Assembly (NCBI GenBank): GCA_033060915.1
Contig: CM065399.1
Span: 19,743,001 to 19,807,000 of the forward strand
Length of the DNA: 64,000 bases
Direction: 5' to 3'
Origin: Euryodendron excelsum
Lineage: Eukaryota > Streptophyta > Magnoliopsida > Ericales > Pentaphylacaceae
Part shown: piece after piece, positions 1 through 11,098 of the stretch
Position numbering within the stretch: the first letter of the stretch is position 1
Layout: each line of letters begins with the position of its first letter
Position numbers and translations under genes: made by a program
The notes under the pieces: model-generated
Told to the model about the DNA's origin: nothing
The model's input: the letters and a program-made list of their open reading frames with translations, nothing else
Database searches by the model: none

Positions 1-584
1 TTATTCCAGAGACTACCTGATCTCGGGGAGCTGTTAGGTAGGCTTATCGCCTGAGGAATCAACTTTCTGGAAAGGCATGTCGATTAACGAATATTTCTTC
101 ATTGGCAGGCTAGCAGGCGTCAAAGGTGGACTATTCTACCATCTTGGTGACTTAGGGTCTCGTCCCGGTTGACAGGTTTGAAGGGACTTACCGTTTCAAA
201 GATTTTTCTCGAAAAACGTCCCAGACTAGATGAGGTTACCGCCTTAAGCGATCAACTTTCTCAAAAAGCGTGCTAGATTTGATTTGAACTGGAACTGGAC
301 TAGAATTGGATTTGAATTGGAATTGGACTGGAATTCGATTTGGAACTGGAATTAAGATTGAAAAGGGGATTTACCATCTTCGAGAAGACGTGCCCACTGG
401 AATTGGACCGAATAATGCCACAAGGACATTTTGCCTTTGTTTAGGCCTAATGGGCCCACGAAGCGATCGATTGACTAGATTATGTCTAAAAAACTGGTTT
501 GTCTCAAAATATGTCCATATTAACTTGAATACAAGTCCAGACGGACTGGAGATTATCAAGTGGGCAAAAAATGGGGTCCGTACA
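1..584 (-). mobile_element. 5'-proximal part of an L1-family LTR (partial)
   Basis: This is a long-LTR retrotransposon sequence cut by the window edge. It contains the recurring blocks 'cctgatctcggg', 'tatcgcctgagg' and 'caactttct', which also occur near 46.1, 47.2 and 48.6 kb. It ends in 'aaaaaatggggtccgtaca', matching the 'aaaatggggtgcttaca' end seen at 5960, 46874, 47745 and 49117. Orientation is inferred from a TATAAATA box on the - strand in related copies, so the element starts TGTAAGCACCCC and reads leftward. No gene is visible; apparent frames are repeat translations. Confidence 0.6.
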
Positions 585-2329
585 CTCATCATCCTAGAAG
601 GACGAGTACGACTAGGTTTGATCTTGAAATTGATTTGAATAAGGGCTTTGAAAAAAGTTTGGAGTAGCCACCTAACATAGTTAAAGATGTGCTAGGTCAA
701 CTAAAACTAAGTATAATCTGAAGACTAAATTGAGGTTTTTCAAAATTATTTTGAAATTGTCCTTCTTAAGAAGGTTTTTCTTTTTTTTTTTTGGAAAAGT
801 GGTTTTTAGCAACCTTTCAAAATGTTTCAAAGCCCTTTTGAAACCATGACTCTAGTTTGGTCATCAAAATAGAAATCTATGGACCGAGGGTTGGCTAGTG
901 TAGGGAAGATATCCTAAGATTATCACCCTACCTTGCCCTTTCGGTACCAATATGTCTAATCACCCTTAGTTCACTCACTTGAATCACCATTGACTAATTA
1001 TCCACTTGTATCCACTTTAGAGTTTGGAAAACGGGGCTTGATCATCACTTTTTGGATGAATGATTCATGATGCATGTTTTTGAAAAGATGTTTGAAAATA
1101 GAAAGTTTTGAAGTAATTTGGAATGAAAATTTTGGCTTGATGGAAAGTTTTGAAAAGCGAACTTAAGTTGAAATAAATGTTGTGACCGCACCATTTTAAG
1201 TTACCTACGTATCACATTTGGTGAGGATCAAGTCATTTGTAGTTCGGGCCAAGGCCCGATAGAAAATAGGCGCATTGAGGCCGTTGGAAGACATATTATG
1301 GTCTTAATTTTGAAATACACATTGGGGTGTAGTTTTGAAAAATAGGCACATTAGGGCCTTTGGGAACTTTGAAGACGTATTGAGATCTTTGGAAAGTTTT
1401 GAAGACACTTTGAGGTTTTTGGAAAATGAGAACTTGAGACTTTAGAAAAATGCCTTTGTAATAGGACTTGAGATGTTTGAAGTGTTTTTGAAATTGGGTT
1501 TGAAGATGATTTGAAATGTTTTTCAAATTAACTCAAGAGAGTTTTGAAATTTTTTTGAATGAACTCAAGGAAATTTTGAAAGTGCTTTGAAACAACTCAA
1601 AAAAGTTTTGAAAATATCTTGAAGTCTTGTTTTGAAAACTTTAGAGGTAGAGTTTGAATTGGAAATGTTCTTGTGAACTTGTCTTGGAAAGGCTTTTGAA
1701 AACCACTTTTGTATGCCCTATGAAAGTTATGATAATGAATGTTTCATCACCTTTAGGAGGTTAGTCATTGAGGAACTAAACTCCTTTTAGGCTACGAGTT
1801 TTGAAACATGTTTGGGATAAGGGGCTAGAGACTTCCCTTTTGGTTTTTAAAACCTTTAGGGTTATAGAACCCTTCTTAAATATCTCACTTATACTTGAAC
1901 AATCCTATCCATGGAAGAATTAGGGTTGTTTCGAGAATGTGATTTTTGCAAATCATTTTTTGAAAAGGGCTTTTAAAAACACTTAAGGTTTTGGAACCCT
2001 AATATGGACAACCTTGAAGGTTGTATTTAATGCATCACATTCCCTTGGAATCCCTAACTATAAAGGATTAGAGACACTTTAAGGTTGTGAGTTTTTGGAA
2101 ATATTTTAAAAAATATTAAGTGTCTAGCCATTTTAATCAAGACAAGTTTAAGAGAACTTCTTGGAAGCATTTTTGAAAATAGAGTATAGGAGTGTTTGAA
2201 AAGATTTTTGAATTGAATTTTGAAAACTTGAGAGAGTAGAATCTTTTTTAATGCATGCGATGCAAGTGATTTTTGTAATTGGAAAGGGTTTTTAAAAGCG
2301 CCCTTGAGTTAGAGCCTTGAAATTTACTA

Positions 2330-2590
2330 ACCTTGGTTGGGTCAACCTAGGGTTAACTAACTCGGGTTAGGTTAACCTAGGGTTGGACAACTAACATTAG
2401 GTTGGACTAGGGTTGGATTGACCTAGTGTTAACAAACTAGAATTAGGTTAACCTAGGGTTAAGGTGACCTAGGGTTAACTAACTAGTTAGGTTAACCTAA
2501 GGTTAAGGTGTCCTAGGGTAGCTAACTTAGGTTATGTTGACCTAAGGTTGAAAAACTAGGGTTAAGTTGACTTAGGGTTGGAAGACGGTT
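2330..2590. repeat. Degenerate 'ggttaacctaggg' tandem repeat
   Basis: About 260 bp of imperfect repeats built on 'gttaacctagggtt' and 'aactaactagggttaggt', with unit lengths of roughly 25-35 bp. It lies inside the L1 LTR. It superficially resembles the plant telomere unit TTTAGGG but never forms consecutive heptamers, so I treat it as LTR-internal expansion. Confidence 0.7.
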
Positions 2591-3689
2591 TTAAACTAAG
2601 GTTTAGGCCTAGTGGTTTTGGAAAGGTTGTTTTATGCATGAAACTTGAAAGGGTATTTTGAAAACCATTTTTATGAAAACCACTCAAGTGTTGGGATCAT
2701 ATGGTTGGTATTTGGAAACCACTCAAGAGAGAGTTGTCTTGGAACCATTACAACCACTAACTCAAGAGAGTGAAACTTTTGAAAATTAATATATACAAAG
2801 TAGTTTTGAAACTTCTTTCTTTGAAAACTAAAGAGAGTGAACCTTTGAAAATGATTTTTGGAAAGGAGGTTTTGGAAAATCATTTTAAGATGTTGAAAAC
2901 CACTCTAAAGAATAAGGGTTCATATAGTTGATTTGAGGAAATCACTCCGAAGAGGACTCCATGGGACCCTTCTAACCATAATATTCAACAAAGCAAAACT
3001 TTCAAAAATCAAGATGAAGATGGTAGTTTTGGAAAACCATATTTATGCAAATTAGAGTGAATCAACTTTTGAGAACTTTCTTAAAGAGGGTTGCCTTGAA
3101 AACCAATTTTGGGGTGTAGAAAACCACTCTAGTGAGCTAGGGTTCCTATGGTCAATAATGAGGAGACCACTCAAGAGAGAGTTCCATGAGGACCATTTCA
3201 ACCACAAAAGTTAAGAGAGCAAAACTTTAAAAATCAAAGTGAAATACAAGGTTTGAAAACCATTTTAAAGTAACTTGAAGGTTGTAAAATGCAATGATGC
3301 AAAAATGAGGTTAAGGGACTTAAGGAGGGTTCTCTAGGATGTGAAAATTAAGAGTTTGACCTAGGCTTTAAGGAACCAACTCTTAGAACCATTTTTAGGA
3401 AAATACTTAATAATGGAATTTACGAATGACATAGAAATCAAAATAGTGAGGGGTTTTCAAAAATAATAATGGACATGAAAATGGAGCAAGCATACAAAAC
3501 ATGAACATGGTAACCATATGCAGAAGAGGGGTCATGAAATCATACAAGGCTAAAGGCCACACCAAATTGCATGGTGCTTCAAGGCCATACCACCTTAAAG
3601 TAGGCATGTAAGAGATCTCCCTACACGGTGGCTCTCATAAAGCTTTCTTCTAGGCATGAACTAGGAGCTCACTTATTTTAAGCATGCAA

Positions 3690-3691
<2 letters not shown>

Positions 3692-3740
<49 letters not shown>
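3692..3740. repeat. Homopolymer of 49 G
   Basis: An uninterrupted run of G follows 'ttttaagcatgcaaga' inside the L1 LTR. Sister copies have 'aagcatgcaag' followed by only a short G-rich stretch at 36564, 39040 and 42866, so the run expanded from a conserved G-rich spot. Its exact length may be unreliable. Confidence 0.9.
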
Positions 3741-3742
<2 letters not shown>

Positions 3743-4096
3743 ATAGAAGATGTGGTTTTAAAATAGAGAATAGCCTAAGTAGGCTAGGAAGGAGAAGAGA
3801 AGAGTGGGAATAACAAAATGTAAAAGATAATACGACCTTTGTCTTCAAACCACTTTCAAGCTTCCATGGATGACTTGTCTTCAACTTGAATGGCCTTAGA
3901 GAGGCTTGAAGGGTTTGGACATGGCACTTCTATGGCATTGGAAACTTTGTAGATGGAGTGTATGGATTAGAGAGAAGTTGAATCTAACTTAGGTGCTTAG
4001 AGGGTGAGGTGTATATAGAATTTTAGAGTTCTGAGGCTATTTCTGCAGAACTTTGCTATTGTTTTCAATTCTAGAATATGAAGAGGCGGAAGCTTG

Positions 4097-4105
4097 TATT
4101 TATAG
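4097..4105 (-). promoter_or_regulatory. TATA box of L1 LTR
   Basis: CTATAAATA on the - strand matches the plant TATA consensus. The same box recurs at 36946-36954 and 39405-39413 in sister LTRs, each time with a cluster of short palindromic words immediately to the right (upstream on the - strand). Here these are the 'cacatgtgctacatg' and 'gcacatgtagtacatgc' words at about 4120-4175. Confidence 0.55.
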
Positions 4106-4576
4106 GCAAACTAGTGAGAGCTGCCACATGTGCTACATGACAATTTTTGCCCTAGCACATGTAGTACATGCGCCAGTACTGTTCCATTGTTTAAATGCCA
4201 TGTGACACACTATGTATTAACTGAACTTGGGAAGCAAGCAAAGTTTTGATCGATCTGATCACAATCTGGGGGCATGTAGCATATGTTCCACTGCTAGGAA
4301 TTTTCGCGTTAACATTACCTTGATAATTGTGCAATCTAAAAAAGATTCAGGAAAATCAGTTGCGTCCACGATGTTCTCCTGTTGTTTCTTAAGAACCAGG
4401 AATTTTTGGGAAGCTTGAAAGGTGTTCAGAAGAGTGAGATATCACCTTCGAAAGAGTGTATGAAAACATACTTTTGCGAATCGTCTATGATAAGCTCCGC
4501 AGATGTTTAAAAGTAGCAGTCTTTGGGCCATGTGATCAGTGCCTTCAGGAAACAATCTCACTAATCGGACCGTACC

Positions 4577-5000
4577 TATGGAAAGTGCTCAGGAAATAAT
4601 TTGTAGTATTCCCTAATTTTTGCATTTCTCAAGTCATTTCACGATGCGTTATAATCAATGAATTGGAGGAAAAGAAATCCCTACCGAAGCATCTGCGAGA
4701 CGCTCTAGGGGTTTATGAAAGTGGCAATTTTCAGGCCATGGGATTGAGGGCTCCAAGAAGCGATTTATTCAATCGAGCCGTATCGATGGAAAGACCAATG
4801 GACAAGTTTTTGGGAATTCCCTAATTTATGTATTTCTCAAGTCGTCTGACTATACGTTATAACCAAGGAATCAGAAGAAAAGACAACCCTAGAGAAGCTT
4901 CCGCGAGACGCTCCAGGGGACTTTCGTCGACTTGGAAGTGTTTAGAGTCACTGGACTCACCTTGGATTGAACATGGGCGTATGATAGTGTCTGCCAGTTT
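4577..5000. repeat. Two-copy direct repeat, about 215 bp period
   Basis: Blocks starting near 4577 and near 4792 share 'gaattccctaattt', 'tatttctcaagtc', 'cgttataa' and 'gcgagacgct' in the same order with moderate divergence. The repeat lies within the L1 LTR and explains the translated frames there. Confidence 0.65.
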
Positions 5001-5960
5001 GGTACCTAGAGCCGGTATGGTTTCGGGGTGCGCTTGGGCCACCAGAGGTAAAACAGTCATTTTAACCAGAATTGGTCGGAAAGAGTCAGGATAGATAAGG
5101 TTGGCATATTAAACATGTCGGACTGTTCGGGTACAATCCTAGAAGGTGCATTTATCGTCTGGAGGGATTTGTACTGTGCTGGGGTGTCTAGGGGCAAAAT
5201 AATCATTTTGACCAAAATTGACTGGAATGGCACCAGAATTGGTCAGGATGGCATATTGAGTACGCCTAATTGCTTAAAGACATTTTGGAAAGGTGGACTT
5301 ACACCTTTAGGGATTTTGAACTTTGTCAAAGACGTGCTTAGAGGCCCGAGGGGAAGGTTTGGTCATTTTTCACTAAGTCAGGCTAGTAGTCGCAAGTGTT
5401 GACCTAGGTGTTGGTTCCCGAGACCGTCGGGTCTCGAAAAGCTACCTTTGTGGTGTCCCTAAGATCGCCCGGTCTCTGAAAGCTACTTGTAGGGTGGTGT
5501 TGGTTCCTGAGATTCCCCAATCTCAGAAAACTGCCAGGAGGGTGGTGTTGGTCCTCGAGAACGCTTAGTCTCAGAGAATTACCGGATAACGTACATTCTA
5601 CATTAGTGGGCTAGCAGGTGCCAGAAGTGAACCGTTTGGAAATTTGATAAGGTGTCAGTCCCCAAGATCGCCCAATCTCGGGAAGGTACCTAGATGTCAT
5701 TGGTTCCCGAGATAGCCCAATCTCGAAAAGTTGCCTAGATGGCGTTGGTTCCCGAGACCGCCCAATCTTGAAAACCTGCCTGGAGCGCCTAAGGGAAAAT
5801 GGCCTTTTTAGCTTCAATTGGGCACTACAAGCCTAGGAAGTGACCAGTTGGCTGGATTGGGGTTTGAAAAATCCAGCCTGGGCTCATACATGTTGTGATG
5901 TTTGAAACTGGATCTGGTCGGGTGGGAGATTATTGAACGGGCAAAAATGGGGTGCTTACA

Positions 5961-6855
5961 GGCATATTCCTTAGACAAAAGCACTTTGATTGTAATTGCA
6001 TTTTTAGTTGTATTTGGGCTAATTTAGAACAAGTTTCAAGTTGTTAAAGCACGCAGAGTTGAAACTTTGGAAGGCCATATCTCTCAAACCAGAAGTGCTA
6101 CCAAGGTCCATAATATATTGATTTCATTTAAGTTTTCAAGATCTGCGCACTTATAACTGGTGAGTATTCAAATGGGGAGCCAAGGCATTCAATTGTTCAG
6201 GTGGTCAAACCCCTAACCAGAAGGTTCAAACGTTCAGCAAAGTTCTGGAACAAATCGAGCTTCTACTCCATGTCGGTTTAGGAATCCTTTCCTACTTCGA
6301 GATACACTTCGTCCAAGGCTCTACAAAGACTACAAACTCTATATAAAGGCTTTGAAGGCTTCATGATTGATATGCACACAATTAGAGAGATCATATAGCC
6401 ATTCGGAGAGCATTATTGTGCTTCCACATTTATTCGAGTGTTTCTTCTGGTCAACAAACAAACTTCACACATATCATCTATGGAGGATTCCTAAGGTTAA
6501 CGTCCATAATAAGGGAGAACAGTGAATCGTGAGTGTCTAGCGTGTAAGTCTAAAACTTCTATCATAGTTATAGATTAACGTGGAGTTGTGGATCAATGAG
6601 TTAGGTTGGAAGTTCATTATTGTAAATGTTCAAGATTTTATAGTGTTGAGTACGTTAGCAACTGTGTGTGGCCCCATGGTTTTTTCCCTGGTTGATGGGA
6701 TTTCCTCGCTAAAATCATGTGTGTCTTATCTCCTAAATTTATTACTTTATAGTTGCATATAGGATTGACATACTTAGATAATTCACCTATTGTTATAATT
6801 AGATAAATTAGCTTAATTAATCAATTTAGGCAAATCCACGTCCTAAAACGGTTCT
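5961..6855 (+). mobile_element. Copia-like 5' LTR, left boundary uncertain
   Basis: Sequence ending at a tRNA primer site at 6856 has LTR features: a plus-strand TATA box 'ctctatataaagg' near 6338-6350 and a 'gggatttcctcgctaaaatc...gtgtgtc' block of the type found near the ends of copia LTRs. The left edge abuts the L1 end at 5960 and I see no clean TG start or matching second LTR. No coding sequence is expected here. Apparent short reading frames (for example 6580-6762) have no family resemblance. Confidence 0.5.
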
Positions 6856-6870
6856 TCAATTGGTACCAAA
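6856..6870 (+). other. Primer binding site, initiator-tRNA type
   Basis: 'aattggtaccaaagc' is a slightly degraded version of the ATTGGTATCAGAGC primer site complementary to initiator methionine tRNA. It is followed by 'gagttcactctatttttttt...tctaaaaactc', matching the leader that follows the primer site at 25413. That match shows the two elements belong to one family. Confidence 0.65.
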
Positions 6871-6943
6871 GCGAGTTCACTCTATTTTTTTTAAACAACT
6901 ATTTTCTAAAAACTCTTAGTGAGATGCTAATTATTTTGGCAAC

Positions 6944-7600
6944 ATGGACATACCTTGTATTGCATCTAAATCAAAGACTCTAGGGACAATTACTGTTGAA
7001 AATTTTTCATCCGATGAAAATGCTAGATATTTTACTGCTTTCAATCCATCACTTCATAAACATCTAGGGATGTCCTTATATGCAAGTAATAGTAACAAAA
7101 CTAGTTCTGATAGTGATAGAGATCGTAAGAAACAAGGTAAAGAGATGATTGAAAAATATTGTCAAGTAGTTGAAGTTAATCGAAGATTGGCCATTGAATT
7201 GAAAAATATTGAAAAAGGAAAAGAAAATTTTAAAAATCAATTTGATGAAATCCAAATTTTGGTTACTTAATTGAAGAAAGATAGAGAAAAATTGATTAAA
7301 AAAAGGCTCTACACTTCAAAAAGAGAAACAAATACTTGTTGAGACTATTAATGGTTTAGAGGGAAAGGTTTCTACTTTAAAATATGATTTATCTACTATG
7401 AATACTACCCTTGAGAAGAATATAGCTTGAAAGAAGATAGATCATATTTGGAGTATTCAAAGAGCAATGGAGAGCAAAGATGGCATTGGTTTTAATGGCA
7501 CATCAAGCTCCAAAGAAAAGAAGTTTGTTCCACCAGGCCATATGAGTACACTCCAAAAGTATAATCTCAATCCCCTTATTAGTAGATTGTTAGCTCTAGT
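6944..7600 (+). pseudogene. Gag-like fragment of copia-type element
   Basis: An open frame of 108 codons starts MDIPCIASKSK about 75 bp after the primer site. It contains 'YFTAFNPSLHKHLG' and a lysine/glutamate-rich, probably coiled-coil stretch (IEKYCQVVEVNRRLAIELKN). The element at 29.6-35.0 kb encodes 'YCVAYNPSLHKN' at the same relative position, followed by a similar coiled-coil stretch. Beyond the stop at 7268 other frames continue the homology: 'KKIDHIWSIQRAMES' matches 'QKINEIWNAQKIS' in the other element. The reading frame is therefore broken by frameshifts or stops. No zinc knuckle, protease, integrase or reverse transcriptase follows. The exact role of this domain is not known to me; gag assignment rests on position and on the knuckle-like remnant in the sister copy. 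Confidence 0.6.
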
Positions 7601-8210
7601 TTAGGTGTTAGATTAGTATTTTATCCTTAAATTGTCCAAAACATGACTTCTCAACCTAATTACAGGGAATGAAGCTTAATTGTAGATGAAAGGTCCAAAA
7701 AGTATATTACCGAGTGATAACTGAGCACTCGGCCGAGCATCGCCTAACTCACCGAGTGCTCGGCCAACTAACTGAGCGATTGCCCAAACTCATTGACTGC
7801 TAGGCCAAGCACTCGCCTAACGCTTGAACGTCGAAAACATGCACCGATTGCTAGATTCTACAAGCCATTTTCGCTATTTGATTCAAGAGCGCTAACTTCA
7901 GAGAGTTGTTTTCACTGGTTGATTTAGGACCGCTAACTAAGCGCTCGGCTTGATGGATCCCTATTTTTGTAATAGCTATATAAGGGTGTTTTGGGCATTT
8001 TTTAAAGGATCTTTTCATATCTTTCATTCCTTAGCTTAGGTTAGCTCAAATATTTTGTATTAGAAGCAATTTTTGCCATGCCGCATACAGTACATGTGCC
8101 AATACTGTTCCATTGTTTGAATGTTATGAGGCACACTATGTACTAACAGAACTTAGGAAGCAAGCAAAGCTTGGGTTTTGCATGTTTGTGCTTGCTTTTG
8201 TACCGGGTGT
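7600..8210. mobile_element. LTR-like debris with palindromic CG words
   Basis: The stretch contains repeated self-complementary words such as 'gagcactcggccgagc' and 'accgagtgctcggcc' (7715-7800) and 'gagcgctaac', then 'agctatataaggg' (about 7974-7986), a plausible + strand TATA box. Positions 8065-8170 are homologous to 4140-4240 of the L1 LTR, sharing 'caatttttgcc', 'tactgttccattgttt' and 'gaagcaagcaaag'. I see no gene. Confidence 0.5.
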
Positions 8211-8689
8211 CTTAAAAAAATGTATAGAACAACCATGAAAAGTTTCGTAAGTTTTATAAAATTTTGAAATTTTGAATTTTGAAAATTAAAAAAGAGGAAA
8301 AATTAGAAAAAAAAATTGGTAAATTGACCCTATTGAAGGTTGAAAAATTGTAGAACATTTTTGGAAAAGCGTGAGGATCTTCTTGAGATTTTTGGGAATT
8401 TTTAGGAATTTTTAGGAAATAAAAATGAAAATGAGAACTTTTGAAAAGTGAATAAACTAACCTCAAAATTGTATCTAATTACGATCATTTGCTATGGCGG
8501 ATGGGATTGTGTTGATTGACATGGTTGAAGGCTATAGATGCCTTGGAAATGTGTTTATGGCTCGTTGAACTTCGGGGAAGGAACTTTTTAAGGCGGAACT
8601 CTGCAGAAATTTTTTCAGAAAAGTATGAACTTTTAAAAAAATTCAATGTTTCAATTCTAAAATCCCTAGGAAAAAGAAAGTTGCTTTTG

Positions 8690-9620
8690 AAAACTGGGCT
8701 TTTGAAGAAGAAAACCCGGAAAAACTGAAATTTTAGAAGATTGTCTTTGAAATGGGGCTTTTCAAGGAGAAAGCCTAGGAAACCGGTTTAAACTTTTAAA
8801 ATAGGACTTTTTTGAGAAAAAAGCCAAAAAAATCCTAGAAAACTTTTTAGAACAGGGCTTTTGAAGTGGAAAGCCCGAGAAACTGGTTTGGAAACTTGAA
8901 ATGGAACATTTTGAGGAAAAAACTCGGAAAACCTTAGAAAACATTTTAGAATGGAGCTTTTGAAGGATAAAGCCCGGGAAACTGGTTCAAACTTTTAAAA
9001 TGAAACTTTTTGAGGAAAAAGCTTAGAAAACCTTAGAAACTTTTGAAAGAGGGTTTTTGAAGGAGAAAGCCCAGGAAACCGGGTTGGAAACTTGAAATGG
9101 AACTTTTTGAGGAAAAAGCTCGAAAAACCTTAGAAAACTTTCTAGAACATGGCTTTTGAAGGAGAAAGCCCTGGAAACTGGTTTAAACTTTTAAAGTGGA
9201 ACTTTTTGACAAAAAAGCTCAAAAAACTATAGAAAACTTTTGAAACAGGGCTTTTGAAGGAGAAAGTTCGACAAACCGGTTGAAACTTTTAAAATGGGAC
9301 TTTTTTAAGGAAAAAGCCAGAAAGTCTTTGAAAACTTTTTAGAACAGGGCTTTTGAAGGGGAAAGCCCGAGAAATCAGTATGGAAACTTGAAATGGACCT
9401 TTTTGAGAAAAAAGCTCAAAAAACCTTTGAAAACTTTTTAGAACGGGTCTTTTGAAGGAGAAAGCCCGGGAAACCGGTTTAAACTTTTGAGGTAAAAGCT
9501 CGAAAAACGTTAGAAAATTTTTGAAACAAAGCTTTTGAAGGAGAAAACCCGGGAAATTGGTTTAAAAACTTGAAACGAAACTTTTTGAGGAAAAAACTTG
9601 GAAAAACCTTAGAAATTAAC
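8690..9620. repeat. Tandem array, about 98 bp period, 9-10 units
   Basis: The marker 'cttttgaaggagaaagccc' recurs at roughly 8697, 8757, 8857, 8959, 9053, 9154, 9250, 9349, 9438 and 9531. It alternates with 'ggaaaaagctcgaaaaacc', giving units of about 89-102 bp with moderate divergence. Short open frames on both strands here (such as 8516-8728 and 8762-8944) are by-products. The array probably lies inside an L1-like LTR, because the sequence before it shares 'ctgcagaa' blocks with that family. Confidence 0.8.
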
Positions 9621-9730
9621 TTGAAATAAAACTGGGGAAAGGACAGGGCCTTGACCTTTTTCTTTTTTTTTTCTTCTTTTCTTCTTTTTTTTTTTCTTTT
9701 TTCTATTGGTTTTTGTTTTTGTATTTCTCT

Positions 9731-11065
9731 CTAGACCCCCTCAGTTACCCTTTTTCCTTGGCTGAGATCTTCTGACCGAGGCTTCTTGACATCCTTCTTA
9801 TTTGTCTTTTCGACTGTAGCGCCAACCTTGGTCGATGCTACCTGAGGTATGTCTTCGTCCAACCATGCATAGTGCTCGATTCTGAGCATTAGCTCATGTA
9901 TCGTGAGGGCTGGTTTTTTCTTTAAGGACTGTCGCAAGCGATGCTCCCTGGGAAGGCCAATCTTGATCTGAGTTACAGCTAATTGCTCGCTGCACTCGTC
10001 AATCTCGTTATAAGCTTCCCAGTAGCGTCGGGTGTATGCTCGTAATCCGTCTCCTTCCTCTTTTCATAATGTCAGCAAGAAATCAACCTCATTTGGCTGT
10101 AAGCTGTTCGCTATGAAACGAGCTGTAAAAAGCTCAACTAGTTGCCTCCAGCTAGAAACGGACTTAAGTGGCAATTTGTCGAACCACCGTAAAGCCACAC
10201 TTCCCAGACTAGAGGGGAAGATTCGACACATTAGCATCTGGTCGCTGCACCACACTACCATGAGCTGTTTGTAATACCGAACATGGTTAATTGGGTCGGA
10301 CTTCCCGTCATAGAGGGTGAACTTTGGTGGGGTGAATTTTCAAGGAATTGGATAGGATTCAGTCTCCTCAATAAATGGCGTGGATGCAATCTAATCAAGG
10401 GCCTTTCTCATCAGGTCATGGGCTGTGCGCTCCTTAGTTTGCTGCCTTCTATCCTCCTACTTTTCGTTGTACCACTTCTCCTAGTCTTCTTTCCGCCGAT
10501 CTCCTTCAGCTGGACTGTTATTCGGTGGAGTTTCGCTCCTTTCCCTCCGCCGACCTGTGCGCCTGTTAACACAACGCCCGGTACTAGGGGTGTAACTTCC
10601 CCTTGCCGGCGGCGCTGGTTCATCGCTGGCGCCAACAACCTGCTCCCGATCCAGGGACCCTTCTCTCCCACGCTCATTTCTGCCAGAGAATGCCCCCCTC
10701 ATGGCCCGAACCTGGGAGGTGAGGTAGGCTATCTCTTCTCCGCGCCTCCGAATTTCCTTCTCTGCAGCAAGGAGCGTATCCTCACTCGGGACCCGCCCAC
10801 TGGAGGATGACGGGGCCAGGTTCCGAGGATGGTTCCTGTGGAAATTTCTATCCCTGACATAGCCCGTATCCCTCCGCATTTCATCTGGTGCTTCCTGGTG
10901 GCTTTCAGCGAGCGTGCGTATCTCCGACCTTAGTGTTCTCCTCCTTTGCCGATCTACTGGTGTAGATTGGCAATGCGCCGAGTTAGTCAGGTCTCTACTA
11001 CAGGAGGCTCCGAAGCCTCTCCCGTCGTGGTTTTCTCCCCTACGTCTCCGGTTGTCTAGACTCAT
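9731..11065 (-). pseudogene. Ty3/gypsy gag polyprotein, degraded
   Basis: Reading leftward from ATG at 11065, the first 194 codons form an arginine/glutamate-rich N-terminal region (MSLDNRRRRGENHD...). The next segment in a shifted frame reads TPFIEETESYP, FTPPKFTLYDGKSDP and HVRYYKQLM. It is followed by the core of the retrotransposon gag domain, ALRWFDKLPLKSVSSWRQL and LFTARFIANS (about 10100-10200), then YTRRYWEAYNEIDEC and KIGLPREHRLRQSL in yet another frame. At least two in-frame stops, at positions where arginine and another residue are expected, and frameshifts near 10064 and 10480 inactivate it. No protease or reverse transcriptase follows; the element is truncated at about 9.7 kb. 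The gag would have formed the capsid-like particle. Confidence 0.8.
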
Positions 11066-11078
11066 GGTTTTCTAAGCC

Positions 11079-11098
11079 TTCCCACAGACGGCACCAAT
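11079..11098 (-). other. Primer binding site of gypsy element
   Basis: On the - strand the LTR is followed at once by 'attggtgccgtctgtggg', the form typical of plant Ty3/gypsy elements (TGGCGCCGTCTGTGGG). Its position between the LTR (11099-11699) and the gag start at 11065 fixes the element's orientation. Confidence 0.75.

Larger units (their letters stand above)
585..5960 (-). mobile_element. Long L1-family LTR, terminally truncated at its left end
   Basis: The left edge begins inside the LTR at 'ctcatcatcctagaaggacgag', which matches an internal block at about 39995 and 37325, and lacks the terminal TGTCA. It carries the family's conserved block 'gtgaccgcacc...cctacgtatcac' (about 1185-1262), also present at 37836 and 40667. 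The right end is 'ggggtgcttaca' at 5960. A - strand TATA box (CTATAAATA) lies at 4097-4105. The interior is low-complexity, dominated by degenerate 'ttttgaaa' repeats. No gag or pol is visible, so this is an LTR or a large retrotransposon derivative without coding capacity. Confidence 0.6.

Noticed and set aside
2330..2590. Interstitial telomere repeat
   Set aside because: The units are 'gttaacctaggg' type and do not form consecutive TTTAGGG heptamers.
10283..10810. 175-codon + strand frame
   Set aside because: It is the antisense of the gypsy gag region; the - strand encodes recognisable gag sequence.
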